Assembly (NCBI GenBank): GCA_032718475.1
Contig: JAUCBJ010002838.1
Span: forward strand, 1-44,633
DNA: 44,633 nucleotides
Reading direction: 5' to 3'
DNA from: Nemertoderma westbladi
Taxonomy: Eukaryota; Xenacoelomorpha; Nemertodermatida; Nemertodermatidae
Below are positions 29,301-38,160 of the stretch, piece after piece. The notes under the pieces are model-generated. The model was not told where the DNA came from. It searched no databases and was given only the letters and a program-made list of their open reading frames with translations. Positions within the stretch are counted from its first letter, which is position 1; the number at the start of each line of letters is the position of its first letter. The position numbers and the translations under genes were made by a program.

Positions 29301-30899
29301 CCGAAGATACCGTTGCCCGACAATAGGGGGATGGTACTCACGAGACTCCGCAAGCTGAAACAAACACTAAAACGGAGCCCCGAGAAGAATGAGTACATCC
29401 ACAGAACAATTAAGAAGTACGTCGAGAAAGGATGGGCCGTGGAGTTACCGGTCGACGAGCCGAACACGGATAGAACATATTACCTGCCACTACACGTGGC
29501 CATAGACCCAAAGAAAGGTAAACTACGGATGGTAGTCGACGCATCGGCAAAGACCGACGGAAAATGCTTAAACGATTACCTGTTAGAAGGCCCAAACATT
29601 TACAATTCGGGCATAGAGGTGTTACTTAGATTTCGAAATGGGAAACACGCCTTCATGTGTGACATAGAAGGCATGTTCAACCAAGTCCGTGTAACGGAAG
29701 AAGATAGCGACAGTCAACGCTTCTTATGGTATAACGGCGAGGAAGAACCGTCGATAATACCGGCATATAAGATGGTTGTACAGAACATGGGGGCCAAGTC
29801 GTCTTCATTTACGACGACTATGGCAGTGAGAGACACAGTAAAGGGGAAGGAAGATAGATACAGCAGTAGGGCCGTCGATATGATTCGACGCGGCTTCTAC
29901 GTAGACGACGGAATGGAGTCTGGAAATACGGTTAAGGAGATACTGGATACAGGGCGCGAGGTTCGCGACATCCTAAAGGGATCCGGCTTTAACCTGACCA
30001 AATTCCAATCCAGTTCGGAAGAATTTATCAAGGCGATAGAGGACAGGAAACCAGAATCGACCATGGATAATCCCACAACAGCCAAAGGGCAGGACATGGC
30101 GATTAAGAGAACGGAATCCCAGCAGAAGGCATTGGGAATCGTGTGGGATAGAAAGACAGACGAACTGAAGTATCAGCTGAGCCAGGAGGGCGCAGACATC
30201 CACACGAAGAGGGGCTATGTATCGTATATAGCAAGGATATACGATCCCCTAGGCCTAGCATCCCCATTATTAGTCACGGGGAAACAGATACTCAAGAGAG
30301 TATACAAATTGAAAGATGAGTGGGACGTAGAGGTACCAGAGGAAATCAAGAAACAGTGGAGCAAGTGGACAGGAAACTTGGAGAAGATGGGAACATACAA
30401 CATGCCAAGGGCATATTTCCCGGATGGGAACATGACGAATCTGGACCTACACATGTTCTCCGACGCGTCGTTGGAAGCGTACGGAGCGGCACTCTACTTA
30501 GTACAACGAGAGGGGGCTCATATGCCAAGACTAGCCTTTAGTAAAGCAAAGTCAACGCCACCAGATTCAGCATCAGTTCCCAAGTTAGAATTGACAGCTG
30601 CGAGACTAGGAGTAAGAGCCACAGCCTACCTAGTGGATACTATTCCCAACATAGTGGAGACACACTACTGGACGGACTCCATGGTAGTGCTTGGTTGGCT
30701 ACACAACGAAAGGACGAGATACCCGATATTCGTCGCGAATAGAGTGAGACGAAATAAGGGCGAGTACAGAACTGGAAAGGTGGCACTACTGCCCAACAGA
30801 CGAGAACCCAGCGGACTTGCTGTCGAGGGGCGTGGAACGCCACACTTTCCTGAAGAAGGAAGTATTGTGGCAACATGGGCCACAATTTCTGAGCGATAG
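26259..30899 (+). CDS. BEL/Pao Gag-Pol: gag core, protease, RT, RNase H
   Basis: 1546-codon frame. Arg-rich linker with a GGGGGG run (G18 tract, 27188-27205) to about residue 400; DUF1759-type gag core about 403-590 (VEPFKFDGSRPEEYLQFRRM); Cys/His units including CSRCVMSGHKAREC near 726; aspartic protease LMLVDSGAAFTLV near 787; conserved post-protease block with VGMDCP and LTPFGWTLSGP near 900; RT about 1075-1260 with LRMVVDAS and the catalytic YVDD near 1213; RNase H with MFSDASLEAYGAALY near 1399. Family role: particle formation, processing and reverse transcription. Homology leaves this frame near 30780, where a one-base shift moves it into the integrase frame; the last about 40 residues here are out of register. 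All RT and protease catalytic residues are present. Confidence 0.9.
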   Translation: MWRVGGGGATRAPQQRVSGEKGGAESAPQPSADNARAKIGKPQQPATESNRGIASIPSGVRPSRERQVDVVRGRTKRRARSEEGRRTVGFNREVDERSHEREYSTERRRREDSGRGIAANDRRARTDSEPSVVEMRTESQWGRTPGDCRRPGEMRPGEAHYAPREGYAMYRYEDENSREGGRRETFRRNVPTDREYGSRGEDYSRRINFDPEQHMQTVGHTVGLTAHTIGHTERGNVGDRMARTTGLNPEVAEYIPASRPEADRPIPVPVQQYDYSMQGHNIYPGEGGIIADRCMGPNILTSTPLPNIPAGGGGGGQGDIPPSQYQQYTPIGARTTRPLDENRSCDTEIWRGPLPPMTYPSQRRSRNRTDEPHQTGETIQHPSNPLEAQAMGMATLIDALKTRIELPPVEPFKFDGSRPEEYLQFRRMYSNEILTKNLTQAECLKYLQVYTGGPAYDIVRQYQGIEGGFTTAWRALDREYGHPAKIIRQTLRGITSGGLQDNPVSIKTFANKVEKALIVLKTLDAPYELNASNNITTIAQALPSWMRNKWRKIAFSTRDKKGAEPGLEEMSNFLNYEAELITDPVYSEDSLGKGPKTDYHRPKPEHNTSNALPRLRQSLPYAATQGTASPQLAEDETTPWNGQGNNDSTNKHNPSTSSRLNPNNKNSRDFGTNATAIRNALYKEGYDPKSKCQLHANALHQTMNCRYWQALPRQDQIDYASSNKICSRCVMSGHKARECKEKPIKFGQRRGQTMATSTVGAKKRGTVLLGVVPVRVIGEGNRSVTTLMLVDSGAAFTLVEEWVAEEIGLRTRPSRMAVTTISSKDEILEMRTGRCAIAAVAPGCDYGATIDPIQVIESININARRPTNIEVEQYKFLDDIDFSIPDVDVRKVSIIVGMDCPTAHERMQTVFGEDKQSDPVAILTPFGWTLSGPIKSKIPFRMSETSGCMFAGTMQEMGDEGAEEQLKRLLRQDFEGLKETGVGTSVEDKQALQSVEESMTCNEGRYTIGMVWKLPKIPLPDNRGMVLTRLRKLKQTLKRSPEKNEYIHRTIKKYVEKGWAVELPVDEPNTDRTYYLPLHVAIDPKKGKLRMVVDASAKTDGKCLNDYLLEGPNIYNSGIEVLLRFRNGKHAFMCDIEGMFNQVRVTEEDSDSQRFLWYNGEEEPSIIPAYKMVVQNMGAKSSSFTTTMAVRDTVKGKEDRYSSRAVDMIRRGFYVDDGMESGNTVKEILDTGREVRDILKGSGFNLTKFQSSSEEFIKAIEDRKPESTMDNPTTAKGQDMAIKRTESQQKALGIVWDRKTDELKYQLSQEGADIHTKRGYVSYIARIYDPLGLASPLLVTGKQILKRVYKLKDEWDVEVPEEIKKQWSKWTGNLEKMGTYNMPRAYFPDGNMTNLDLHMFSDASLEAYGAALYLVQREGAHMPRLAFSKAKSTPPDSASVPKLELTAARLGVRATAYLVDTIPNIVETHYWTDSMVVLGWLHNERTRYPIFVANRVRRNKGEYRTGKVALLPNRREPSGLAVEGRGTPHFPEEGSIVATWATISER

Positions 30900-32076
30900 G
30901 GAGGCCTGGCCGCCGATGAGGAAGGTGGACCCGGGCTCGGAAGTAGTATCAGAAGGAGAAGAGGGAGATTCAGAGGGAGAAGAGATATACTCCCAGATGG
31001 TGAGGGAGATTAGGGACGTGCAACCAGGACGGGAACTGTGCGATAACCCGACGGATAAACTCCTCAGCTACAGTTCTAGTTGGTATAAGACCAGGAAACT
31101 AGTGGCGTACTGGAGAGCCTTCGGGAATTTCCTTGCGGGAGTTGGCAAGGGCAAGAAGATCAGGACGACCATAGATCTGGAAGGAGCGGCCAAGGCAGTG
31201 ATCCGCTATGAACAACGGAAGAACTACGGCGACGAGGTGGAACGCGTCGGTAACCAACAGCACCTCCGACGGGACAGCGAGCTGATTACGCTGTCGCCAC
31301 AACTCAATGACGACGGGATTCTAGTAATGAATTCTAGGGCCATCATCATTCCTACAGGATCGCCAATAGTCCACCAGATCATATGGGACTCCCACAAATC
31401 GATATTGCACGGGGGCACCAACCGAACCCTCACAGAGATAAGGAGGACCTATTGGGTCAAACAATTAAGGAAGAAGGTTAAAGCGGTAGTGGGGCAGTGC
31501 CAGACCTGCCGACGAGCGAAGAAGGAGCGAGCCGTACAGGAGATGGCGCCACTACCGGCGAGTAGGGTAAGACAGCACGACCCGCCATTTACGCATTGCG
31601 GTGTGGACATGTTCGGGCCGATCAAGATCAAAGTGATGCGACACACGGAGAAACGCTACGGCATTATCTTCGTATGCAACAATACGCGGGCGGTAGGGAT
31701 AGAACTCGCCCAAGATGCAACCGCATCAGCGTTCATTAACGCCTTAGAAAGGTTTAGGGACCGCAAAGGTGGGACGATCGCAGTGATATACAGCGACAAC
31801 GGCACCAACTTTGTGGGCGCAGAGAGTGAGATGGCAGAGGCCTTGGACATCTTGGAGGGAGAAGAAGTCAGGGCAGCCATGAGACGACGACAAGTAAAGT
31901 GGGAGAGAAGGACGCCGTATGCACCACATACACTAGGATGCGTCGAGAGACTGGTGGGCAGTTCAAAGCGTCTAATGACGAAGCTAATGAACACCCACAT
32001 GGTCACTGAGGATGTCTTACGGACAGTACTTGCGAAGTGCGAGGGGATCATTAATAGCAGACCGCTATATCCGTAG
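30817..32076 (+). CDS. BEL/Pao RNase H end and integrase, frame-separated
   Basis: Begins inside the RNase H tail (LLSRGVERHTFLKKEVLW; the preceding NPAD motif is read in this frame just upstream). It continues with the integrase N-terminal zinc domain (HKSILH near residue 192, CQTC near 228) and catalytic core: D in CGVDMFGP near 263, D in YSDNGTNF near 326 and E in GCVERLVGS near 375. The frame ends at TAG 32074-32076, right after INSRPLYP, in the middle of the conserved block; the same frame continues for 142 codons. As it stands the integrase would lack its C-terminal DNA-binding part. Confidence 0.88.
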   Translation: MLSRGVERHTFLKKEVLWQHGPQFLSDREAWPPMRKVDPGSEVVSEGEEGDSEGEEIYSQMVREIRDVQPGRELCDNPTDKLLSYSSSWYKTRKLVAYWRAFGNFLAGVGKGKKIRTTIDLEGAAKAVIRYEQRKNYGDEVERVGNQQHLRRDSELITLSPQLNDDGILVMNSRAIIIPTGSPIVHQIIWDSHKSILHGGTNRTLTEIRRTYWVKQLRKKVKAVVGQCQTCRRAKKERAVQEMAPLPASRVRQHDPPFTHCGVDMFGPIKIKVMRHTEKRYGIIFVCNNTRAVGIELAQDATASAFINALERFRDRKGGTIAVIYSDNGTNFVGAESEMAEALDILEGEEVRAAMRRRQVKWERRTPYAPHTLGCVERLVGSSKRLMTKLMNTHMVTEDVLRTVLAKCEGIINSRPLYP

Positions 32077-32502
32077 AATGATGACCCTGAGTCACTAGAC
32101 GTGCTAACGCCTAGCCATTTCCTAATGGAAAGGCCAGCGACCATCGATATGCGGGGTGTAGACCCAGATGACATACACTCCCGCCAAAGTTGGAAAGTCG
32201 CTAAAGCAATAAGCGCAGAGTATTGGAGGAGGTGGGTCGAAGAATACCTACCCACGCTCCATAAGCGAAGCAAATGGAGGAAGCCAAACAGGGAGTTAAG
32301 AGTAGGAGATCTCGTAATCGTTACGGATGATACTATCATCAACAACCAGTGGCGGTTGGCGAGAGTTATAGGCACTTACTCCGATGAGGACGGAAGAGTC
32401 CGATCGGTAGAAGTGCGGATAGGTGGCAAGATAGGTGCCAAGGACAGAAAAACCTACAGGAGAGCGGTAGGGAAATGCTGTCTTCTAGAAGGGGCACCTT
32501 AG
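32077..32502 (+). pseudogene. integrase C-terminal part beyond a premature stop
   Basis: Same frame as the integrase above. Encodes LTPSHFLMERP, then WRRWVEEYLPTL and RELRVGDLVIVTDD, the conserved end of BEL/Pao integrases, finishing at TAG 32500-32502. Severed by a single TAG. No own start codon is expected. Confidence 0.85.
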
Positions 32503-32607
32503 AAGTGGAGTTAGTCTAGAGTTTAGTCGTCCAAGATTGGACTGAGGGGGGTGGGATTGAGGGCGAGACGCCCTTCCCACACAAATAAAATAAAAATAAA
32601 ATAAAAA

Positions 32608-33200
32608 TAATAGTATATAGTAGGTACGCAGTTAGTTAGTTAGTAGGTACGTAGTACCTAGAGTTAGAGAGTTAGAAGGTACGTAGTACCTAGAGTTAGT
32701 TAGAGAGTTAGTAGGTACGTAGTACCTAGAGTTAGTTAGTTAGTTAGGAGGTACGTAGTACCTAGAGTTAGTTAGAGAGTTAGTAGGTACGTAGTACCTA
32801 GAGTTAGTTAGTTAGTTAGTAGGTACGTAATACCTAGAGTTAGAGAGTTAGAAGGTACGTAGTACCTAGAGTTAGTTAGAGAGTTAGTAGGTATGTAGTA
32901 CCTAGAGTTAGTTAGAGAAGAGAGAGTAGGGTACGTAGTACCGTTAGTTAAAGAAGAGTTAGAGGGTACGTAGTACCGCTAGTTAGAGAAGAGAGAGTAG
33001 GGTACGTAGTACCGTTAGTTAGAGAAGAGTTGGAGGGTACGGTACGTAGTACCGTTAGATAGAGAAGAGAGAGTAGGGTACGTAGTACCGCTAGTTAGTT
33101 AGAGAGTCAGAGGGTACGTAGTACCGTTAGTTAGAGAAGAGTTAGAGTTAGAGGGTACGTGGTACCATTAGTTAGAGAGAGAGAGAGTAAGAGGTAGAAG
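32608..33200 (+). repeat. palindromic minisatellite between pol and the accessory ORF
   Basis: About fifteen units of 34-47 bp, each with TAGGTACGTAGTACCTA (a self-complementary core) separated by GTTAGTTAGAGAGTTAG-type spacers. Later units change to GGGTACGTAGTACCG. Short AATAAAAATA runs precede it (32583-32612). Confidence 0.93.
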
Positions 33201-33445
33201 GGTATATAAGATATAGATATTAGTTAGCAGTAAGTAGCGTTAGTAGCGAGAGGGGGGCATATGAGTACAGCTGGGTAAATCGTGTGGCCACACGACGCAC
33301 ACTGCTGTACTGCATAGGCCCACAGAGTAGGCCAGAATGTGGATTAGAGAATAGAATAATCCATAAGTAATAGGAAACAGTAAGGTAGTAGGATTGAAAT
33401 TAAGATAAATTAGAATAAGAATAGGGCTAAGAAGGGGAACAAATT

Positions 33446-33652
33446 ATGGTAACAGTAGTAAGAATAGGCAATAACTCAGAAATTCAGAAAGAGATAGGCC
33501 ATCAAACAGAACTTAAACCATCTAAACCCATCACTCATCACGTTTGCGCCTTTGCAAGGCACCACCTACGGGTGAGCGATCGGGCAGAGTTCGAGATGGC
33601 AGCCAAACTTGTGAGAGGGGAGAGAAGCAGAGGAGAGGAAGGAGGAAGCTAG
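33446..33652 (+). CDS. small ORF before the zinc-knuckle ORF
   Basis: 68 codons from a true ATG. Basic and Arg/Glu-rich near its end (KLVRGERSRGEEGG). The reading frame that contains the zinc knuckles is open from 33615 and continues in similar composition (EEARAQSYGFEEQAALDELR), so this ORF may be the N-terminal part of the same protein, split by a frameshift between about 33615 and 33650. No family recognised. Confidence 0.4.
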   Translation: MVTVVRIGNNSEIQKEIGHQTELKPSKPITHHVCAFARHHLRVSDRAEFEMAAKLVRGERSRGEEGGS

Positions 33653-33755
33653 GGCGCAGAGCTACGGCTTCGAGGAACAAGCGGCCTTAGACGAACTTCG
33701 TTGGGCTTCGTCAGGGAGTTCGGGGGAGTCTCTAGGGAAAGAACTGGGGTGGACG

Positions 33756-34490
33756 GTGAGATCACCGAAACAGTCGACCTCGGGATTGCAAACGATGCCC
33801 ATACCAGCGGGCGCCGAGGGCGAACAACCGCAAAGGAAGTTAAGGGAGCTAGAGGGGTGGAGAGCTATGGGCAAGAGCCAAGGCGGGAAGGGACATAGTG
33901 GGTCCACTGGGATACCGGGGTTGGAACCACTGCGAGAGGAGGACGAGGACGATGACGAGTTCGGAGAGATGCCGCCCATCGAGAGGATAGGCCACTCCGA
34001 CACGGACTGGGTTGGCGGGAGGGTAGTGACGGCCAGTGGGGCGAGAGCCTTCTGGGACAAACCCGGCAAGCGGGCCTGGGTGCATGAGGAGCCGGCGATG
34101 GATTTCGCGGGGAGCACTATCAGGTTGGGCAAGCAACCGGGGACGACACCACGGGTAGTATTCGGAGAGACGATGCCCGGGAGGGGCGAGGAGATCGACG
34201 TAGACAGGGACGCTAGCGTCCAGAAGTTCGCCTATCAGCGACTCCGCAAACCGCGGAGATCGCTTGGGATGAAAGACGATGTGGGGCGGGAGACATTGGT
34301 ACTCGGTTGCGACTACTGTGGGAGACAGACCCACCAGGAAAGGAGCTGTTTGTACCGGTTCCAGAAAGGGACCAGCTGTCTCTACTGCCACGAGACGAGC
34401 CACAGGATGGGAGCGTGTCCACGGTTGCAGAACCGATGTCCGAAGTGCAACTTTCGGGGACACCACGGACGCCATGGAGGGATGGACTGA
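33756..34490 (+). CDS. accessory zinc-knuckle protein in the env position
   Basis: First in-frame ATG is at 33795, but the frame is open back to 33615 and looks coding there too. Contents: basic/Gly-rich start, an acidic patch (REEDEDDDEFGEM), a middle with GARAFWDKPGKRAWV and FGETMPGRGEEIDVD, then a C-terminal cluster of CCHC units: CDYCGRQTHQERSC and CLYCHETSHRMGAC (exact C-x2-C-x4-H-x4-C), and a Cys/His ending with CPKCNFRGHH. It is in the position of env but shows no signal peptide, transmembrane segment or fusion-like sequence. The knuckles suggest nucleic-acid binding, perhaps RNA chaperone or packaging. A captured or duplicated gag nucleocapsid is the simplest origin; the middle part I do not recognise. 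Confidence 0.65.
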   Translation: MRSPKQSTSGLQTMPIPAGAEGEQPQRKLRELEGWRAMGKSQGGKGHSGSTGIPGLEPLREEDEDDDEFGEMPPIERIGHSDTDWVGGRVVTASGARAFWDKPGKRAWVHEEPAMDFAGSTIRLGKQPGTTPRVVFGETMPGRGEEIDVDRDASVQKFAYQRLRKPRRSLGMKDDVGRETLVLGCDYCGRQTHQERSCLYRFQKGTSCLYCHETSHRMGACPRLQNRCPKCNFRGHHGRHGGMD

Positions 34491-35171
34491 GGCTCTGATG
34501 CAGTGCGCCTGGAAGGCGCCACGCGAGACGTGCGAACTATGTACAAATTTAATTAATGTAAATAATCATATAAGTACAGTTTGTATGTAGGTACGTAGTA
34601 ATCAGTAATTTAGAAATATTTACGTTCGGAGTAAGTACTATAGTCATACAACCTTTCTCAACTAGCTACTGGGACTGGGGGGTAAACTGATTATGGCACT
34701 ATGGACGAGACACCAGACGATTTCACACTTCTTGAATGCGACGGCATGGGAGGGGGGTGAGATTCGTCAGAAGGGATGAGGTAGTCAAAGTGGGGTTGAG
34801 GAACGGAGTAAGAGTGCGAAGTGCGGAGAGAGTGCGAACGCAATCCTAGAGTGGGGGGGGGGGAGAATAAGAGGCTGAGTGAGGGACGAGGAGATCCGAG
34901 GGTATGAGAGAGTTAGGATGAGAGTGAAGGGGAGACAGGGCGAAAGTGTTGGGGAAACAAAAGTCGCGTGAGAGGTGAGCGCGATCGGCCCGACATGAGA
35001 CGCCAGGCACATAGGGTAGCGTTATCATACCCATAGGGAGCGGCCTGGAAAGCCGGTTCCGAGAGAAAAGAATTCCACCCCACACCCGATACTAGATCGG
35101 GATCCAGCGGGATTGTAGCGCACTTTTTGGTTGATGCTATCTTCTTACCGGGAAGATAGCATGGGGGGGAG
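34491..35171 (+). other. 3' untranslated region and polypurine tract of the BEL element
   Basis: No ORF supported. Purine-rich, with a G11 run at 34853-34863. It ends in GGGGGGGAG (35163-35171) immediately before the 3' LTR, the expected primer site for plus-strand synthesis. GATAGCAT near 35153-35160 repeats part of the upstream GATGCTATC to give a short hairpin. Confidence 0.75.
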
Positions 35172-35704
35172 TGTTAGCTTATTCAATCCCGCTAACACCC
35201 CATAAAGTTATGAGCCGATGAGCAATATTGGGAGCCACGAGATTGGGTAATTAACCAACTCGTGCCATCCCAATAAGAGTGGGAAGGAAGCACACAATAG
35301 AGGGTCAGGGGCCAAACCCCCTAACCCAGAGAGAACAGGTGGAGTGAACGGGAACACTCCACGGGGCGCCAACAAGGGTATCAACCAATCAGAGGGGGGC
35401 AAGGCATCGATTAGGTAGTAATTAGGCCAACCGTGTAATATAATCAGTAACCTATTAATCAGTAATTCAGTTATCTCAGTGCAGTAGTGCTAGTATAGGT
35501 TAGTTAGTTTAGATAGGGGAGCACGGGACTTTAGTTACCGTATCCCGCCTTCCATATATTATACTATCATCAGATCATATCTATATCTTATACCAATTAT
35601 ATACAGCGAACATCAGAACTCATTTACCGTTTCCATTTACTCTTTACACACGGCGGGGACGCGTAAGCTAAACACCGGATAAACCGGGATCCCTCCTGGA
35701 TCCC
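35172..35704 (+). repeat. 3' LTR of the central BEL element
   Basis: Matches 23637-24168 apart from four substitutions (three between 35212 and 35222, one near 35681) and one extra C near 35321. The sequence after GGATCCC (35704) differs from the 5' leader. The close match indicates a recent insertion. Confidence 0.92.
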
Positions 35705-35912
35705 GTCACAATATATGATCTATATGGAGAATAAGCCATATAGATTACACGATAATCCTATTGCACATTCTTATCAGTACTAGTTATGTTAATGTTAATG
35801 TTATTGGGGGGGGGGGGGGGGTTGTTGGAAACAAACATCCCGTAATACCAGCGTGCCCAGCACCACGAGGAACATAATGATACTTAGTGATAGTGCTTAG
35901 TAGGGTCGGTGT

Positions 35913-36932
35913 CTATGTCGCGTTGAAGAACTCAAGGATGCGAGAGTGCCTAGACGAGAATGATTTATTCTGGAGGTTGTAACAATTCGTGATGAGATCC
36001 ATTTTTATACGATCACTTGTTGACATCGAACCACAATTCATCCTTGACAACAATGCTTCCTTATTATACTGGAAGGTGAGGAGAGAAGAGATGTGCAGCA
36101 TCGGATACAAATTGTTGCATTTAATGTAAGAGCTGCCGAGACCAACATAGCTGGAGTGAGGATCAGAGTGGGTTTGCAAAGATATTCGTAGGATAGATTG
36201 CAGTGTTGGATTTGGACATTGTGTACATCGGGTTATTGTACCAATTGAGGCAGAGAACGCTTCCGTAGATATCGGTTTGCAATGCAGTATACTGAGAATG
36301 GTGTGATTATTGACGTAAGTCCCAAGGCACAGTAGGCCACGAAGGATTTTTCTGTAGTAGACATCTAAGTGCGCTATGTCGCTGGATGATAACGAACCAA
36401 TAAGGAACTTTAAGCTATATAAAATGTTGGGGACACCGATTACCTTCCATAAGTGACTAAGGATGTCGGTATGCAGCCAACGAACGGTCCAACTGTTTCT
36501 ATGAAATGTGTCGGCGGCTGAAGCGATTATACGAATGCAGTCGGCCAGTCTATTCGATGCAGATGTAAATTTGAAGCCCAAGAATGTTATTGATGGCTTT
36601 GCGGGTACTAGGGTCCCATTTATGTTAAGGAATGTTGGTGTCGCAGTGTCCGTACACTTTTTCCCTCGGCAGATGATCCACTTAGTTTTTGTCTGTTCAA
36701 TGTCAAGGTTGATCTCATTTAGGCCCGATACGACCCGCCCGACCAGAAACTCTACCTCCGAGGCGGCTGTGCCAATGACCAAGATGTCGTCGGCATAAGA
36801 TATCACCCCAAGCCATGTATTGTGCACATGACATCCGTGTTCAGTGGATTCAAGTCCTGAGTGAATGCTTCCGGTATACAGATTGAATAATGTTGGGGAT
36901 AGCAGAGATCCCTGTTTAAGGCCCCTAATCAA
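35913..36932 (-). pseudogene. 5'-truncated LINE reverse transcriptase (third LINE family)
   Basis: Minus-strand frame of 339 codons without interruption begins inside the RT domain at IRGLKQGSLLSPTLFNLY, followed by ISYADDILVIG (catalytic DD, plus coordinates about 36786-36800) and the thumb/C-terminal region, ending FFNAT and stop. Fingers domain and any endonuclease are missing, as expected for incomplete reverse transcription. Towards its 3' end lie a G16 run (35806-35821) and an ACATTA repeat that may be its tail. Clade uncertain (CR1/L2/Rex-like). Not similar to the RTE-like copies nearby. Confidence 0.85.
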
Positions 36933-36997
36933 TGCGATGCCGTATTATTATGCCGTATGCGGTGCCAATTAAGAGTCATCATGTACATATTAATATT

Positions 36998-37111
36998 GTT
37001 TATGAGAGTCAATTACGTTTATGAGAATCAATTACGTTTATGAGAATCAATTACGTTTATGAGAATCAATTACGTTTATGAGAATCAATTACGTTTATGA
37101 GAATCAATTAC
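36998..37111. repeat. 19-bp minisatellite, six copies
   Basis: Unit GTTTATGAGAATCAATTAC; the first copy has one change (GAGAG), the others are identical. It sits just beyond the 5' truncation point of the LINE RT. Confidence 0.95.
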
Positions 37112-37513
37112 ACTATTAAATGGGCTGTTAGGGGCTCCTTCGTATTGATAAGATACTATCATATTCGTCGTAAACCTACCGACCTTGCCGAAGCTCCTTG
37201 ATAGAGTCGCCTGTCGTCGATTCGGTAGTCTCTATCGGAACCAAAAGGCACTCCATTTGTTCCAGATGGTTTCTTATTTTCATTCTCCTTAGATGAAGTG
37301 ATTGCGCGCAATGTGAAAATCGGAATCAGTATCATACCGGAAATATGGAATAATTATGCCCAACTGTCCTCAGTACTGGTAGTACATAGTAAGTATGTAG
37401 TTTTGTAAGTAGTTGTAAGTACATACAAAACTACTGCACTACAGTACACATTACCAATACCAATACTGTTTGTTTTCTAACTGTTAGTTAGGAAATTTAA
37501 AAATTATACTCAC
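37112..37513. other. non-coding, probably intron next to the ankyrin exon
   Basis: No ORF, RNA gene or repeat recognised, apart from short direct and inverted copies of AAGTAGTTGTAAGTACATAC near 37380-37440. It is downstream (intronic) of the minus-strand exon. Confidence 0.35.
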
Positions 37514-37708
37514 TTATTAAATGCTCTTGAGCACCGTAGCCTAGCAACAGTTCACACAAAGGTTGGTTATTAGCTAATATAGCGACGTCCAATAGGGATA
37601 GCCCATCGGCATTCAACATGGCCACGTTGCTAAGGGAAACATCCAAAAGAAGTCCTTCAACCTCGTCAGCACTTTCCATCTCGACTGCTCTAAACAGAGC
37701 CGTCACTG
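37514..37708 (-). CDS. internal exon of an ankyrin-repeat protein, ANKFN1/Wide-awake-like
   Basis: Minus-strand exon of 195 bp (65 codons' worth) between a TTAAATAG acceptor (37709-37710 holds the AG) and a GTGAGTAT donor (GT at 37512-37513). It begins with two bases completing a codon and ends with one, so it is frame-neutral if skipped. The peptide has ankyrin features: TALFRAVE.., then DGLSLLDVAILANNQPLCE and LLLGYGAQEHL. The segment 'DGL..LDVAI..NN..L..LLL..GA.E' is like ANKFN1/Wide awake, a cortical/neuronal scaffold with ankyrin and FN3 domains; this match is from memory. No other exons were found in the window. Confidence 0.6.
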
Positions 37709-38057
37709 CTATTTAAAATAACAAATTACAGTTTGAGTTGACTAGAATTATGCTCCGCTCCCTCCGCTCCCTCCGCTCCGCTCCCACACCAATGTCGCTG
37801 TTGATACTGATATTAACAGGATTTCAAGCTGTACCAATTACAATACTACAATGCATAACATTTGCTATTTTACTAAAACATTCTAAAAACAAAGTTGGAA
37901 TTCAAGCAAAGTGATTGAATTCATATAGTAAAAAACGGCGAAGTAAACAATTTTTATGCTGTTCGAATAGTGGTACTGGAGCGATCCCTGAGGCACTTCG
38001 ACACCCAGATAACCAATATGTCACCTCAAACAGTTATTAATTCAATTTCAATTCAAT
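37709..38057. other. intronic non-coding sequence
   Basis: Contains a short CTCCGCTCC-type repeat (37750-37789). Near 38040-38060 begins the AT-rich TTGAA-repeat tail of the minus-strand LINE. Nothing else recognised. Confidence 0.35.
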
Positions 38058-38160
38058 TTATATTTTATTATTCCTGCGACATATAGAACATATTGCACAA
38101 TCGTCCACATGCTCAAGCATACTACTACTAGGATCGGCATGCTGCATTGCAGCTGCATTT

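Larger units (their letters stand above)
23637..35704 (+). mobile_element. young BEL/Pao LTR retrotransposon with extra 3' zinc-knuckle ORF
   Basis: 532/533-bp LTRs (about five differences) bound a 12-kb element: gag head, repeat-rich gag linker, gag core, protease, RT, RNase H, integrase, a 600-bp minisatellite, an accessory ORF and a polypurine tract (35163-35171). The plus strand is GC- and purine-rich, unlike the AT-rich surroundings. Breaks seen: frame changes at a G18 and a G14 tract in gag, one frameshift near 30780, one TAG in integrase (32074-32076). The left flank is a diverged LTR of the same superfamily. CTATA precedes the 5' LTR, and a CTATA occurs 14 bp after the 3' repeat ends, but a clean target duplication is not clear. 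Confidence 0.92.

Noticed and set aside
33756-34490. Envelope glycoprotein in the 3' ORF of the BEL element
   Set aside because: No signal peptide, transmembrane segment or cysteine-rich ectodomain; zinc knuckles instead.
36998-37111. Possible CRISPR-like repeat array
   Set aside because: The units are contiguous with no spacers; the DNA is eukaryotic. It is a simple minisatellite.
37180-37245. GC-richer segment considered as a tRNA or small RNA
   Set aside because: No cloverleaf with proper A and B boxes could be drawn.
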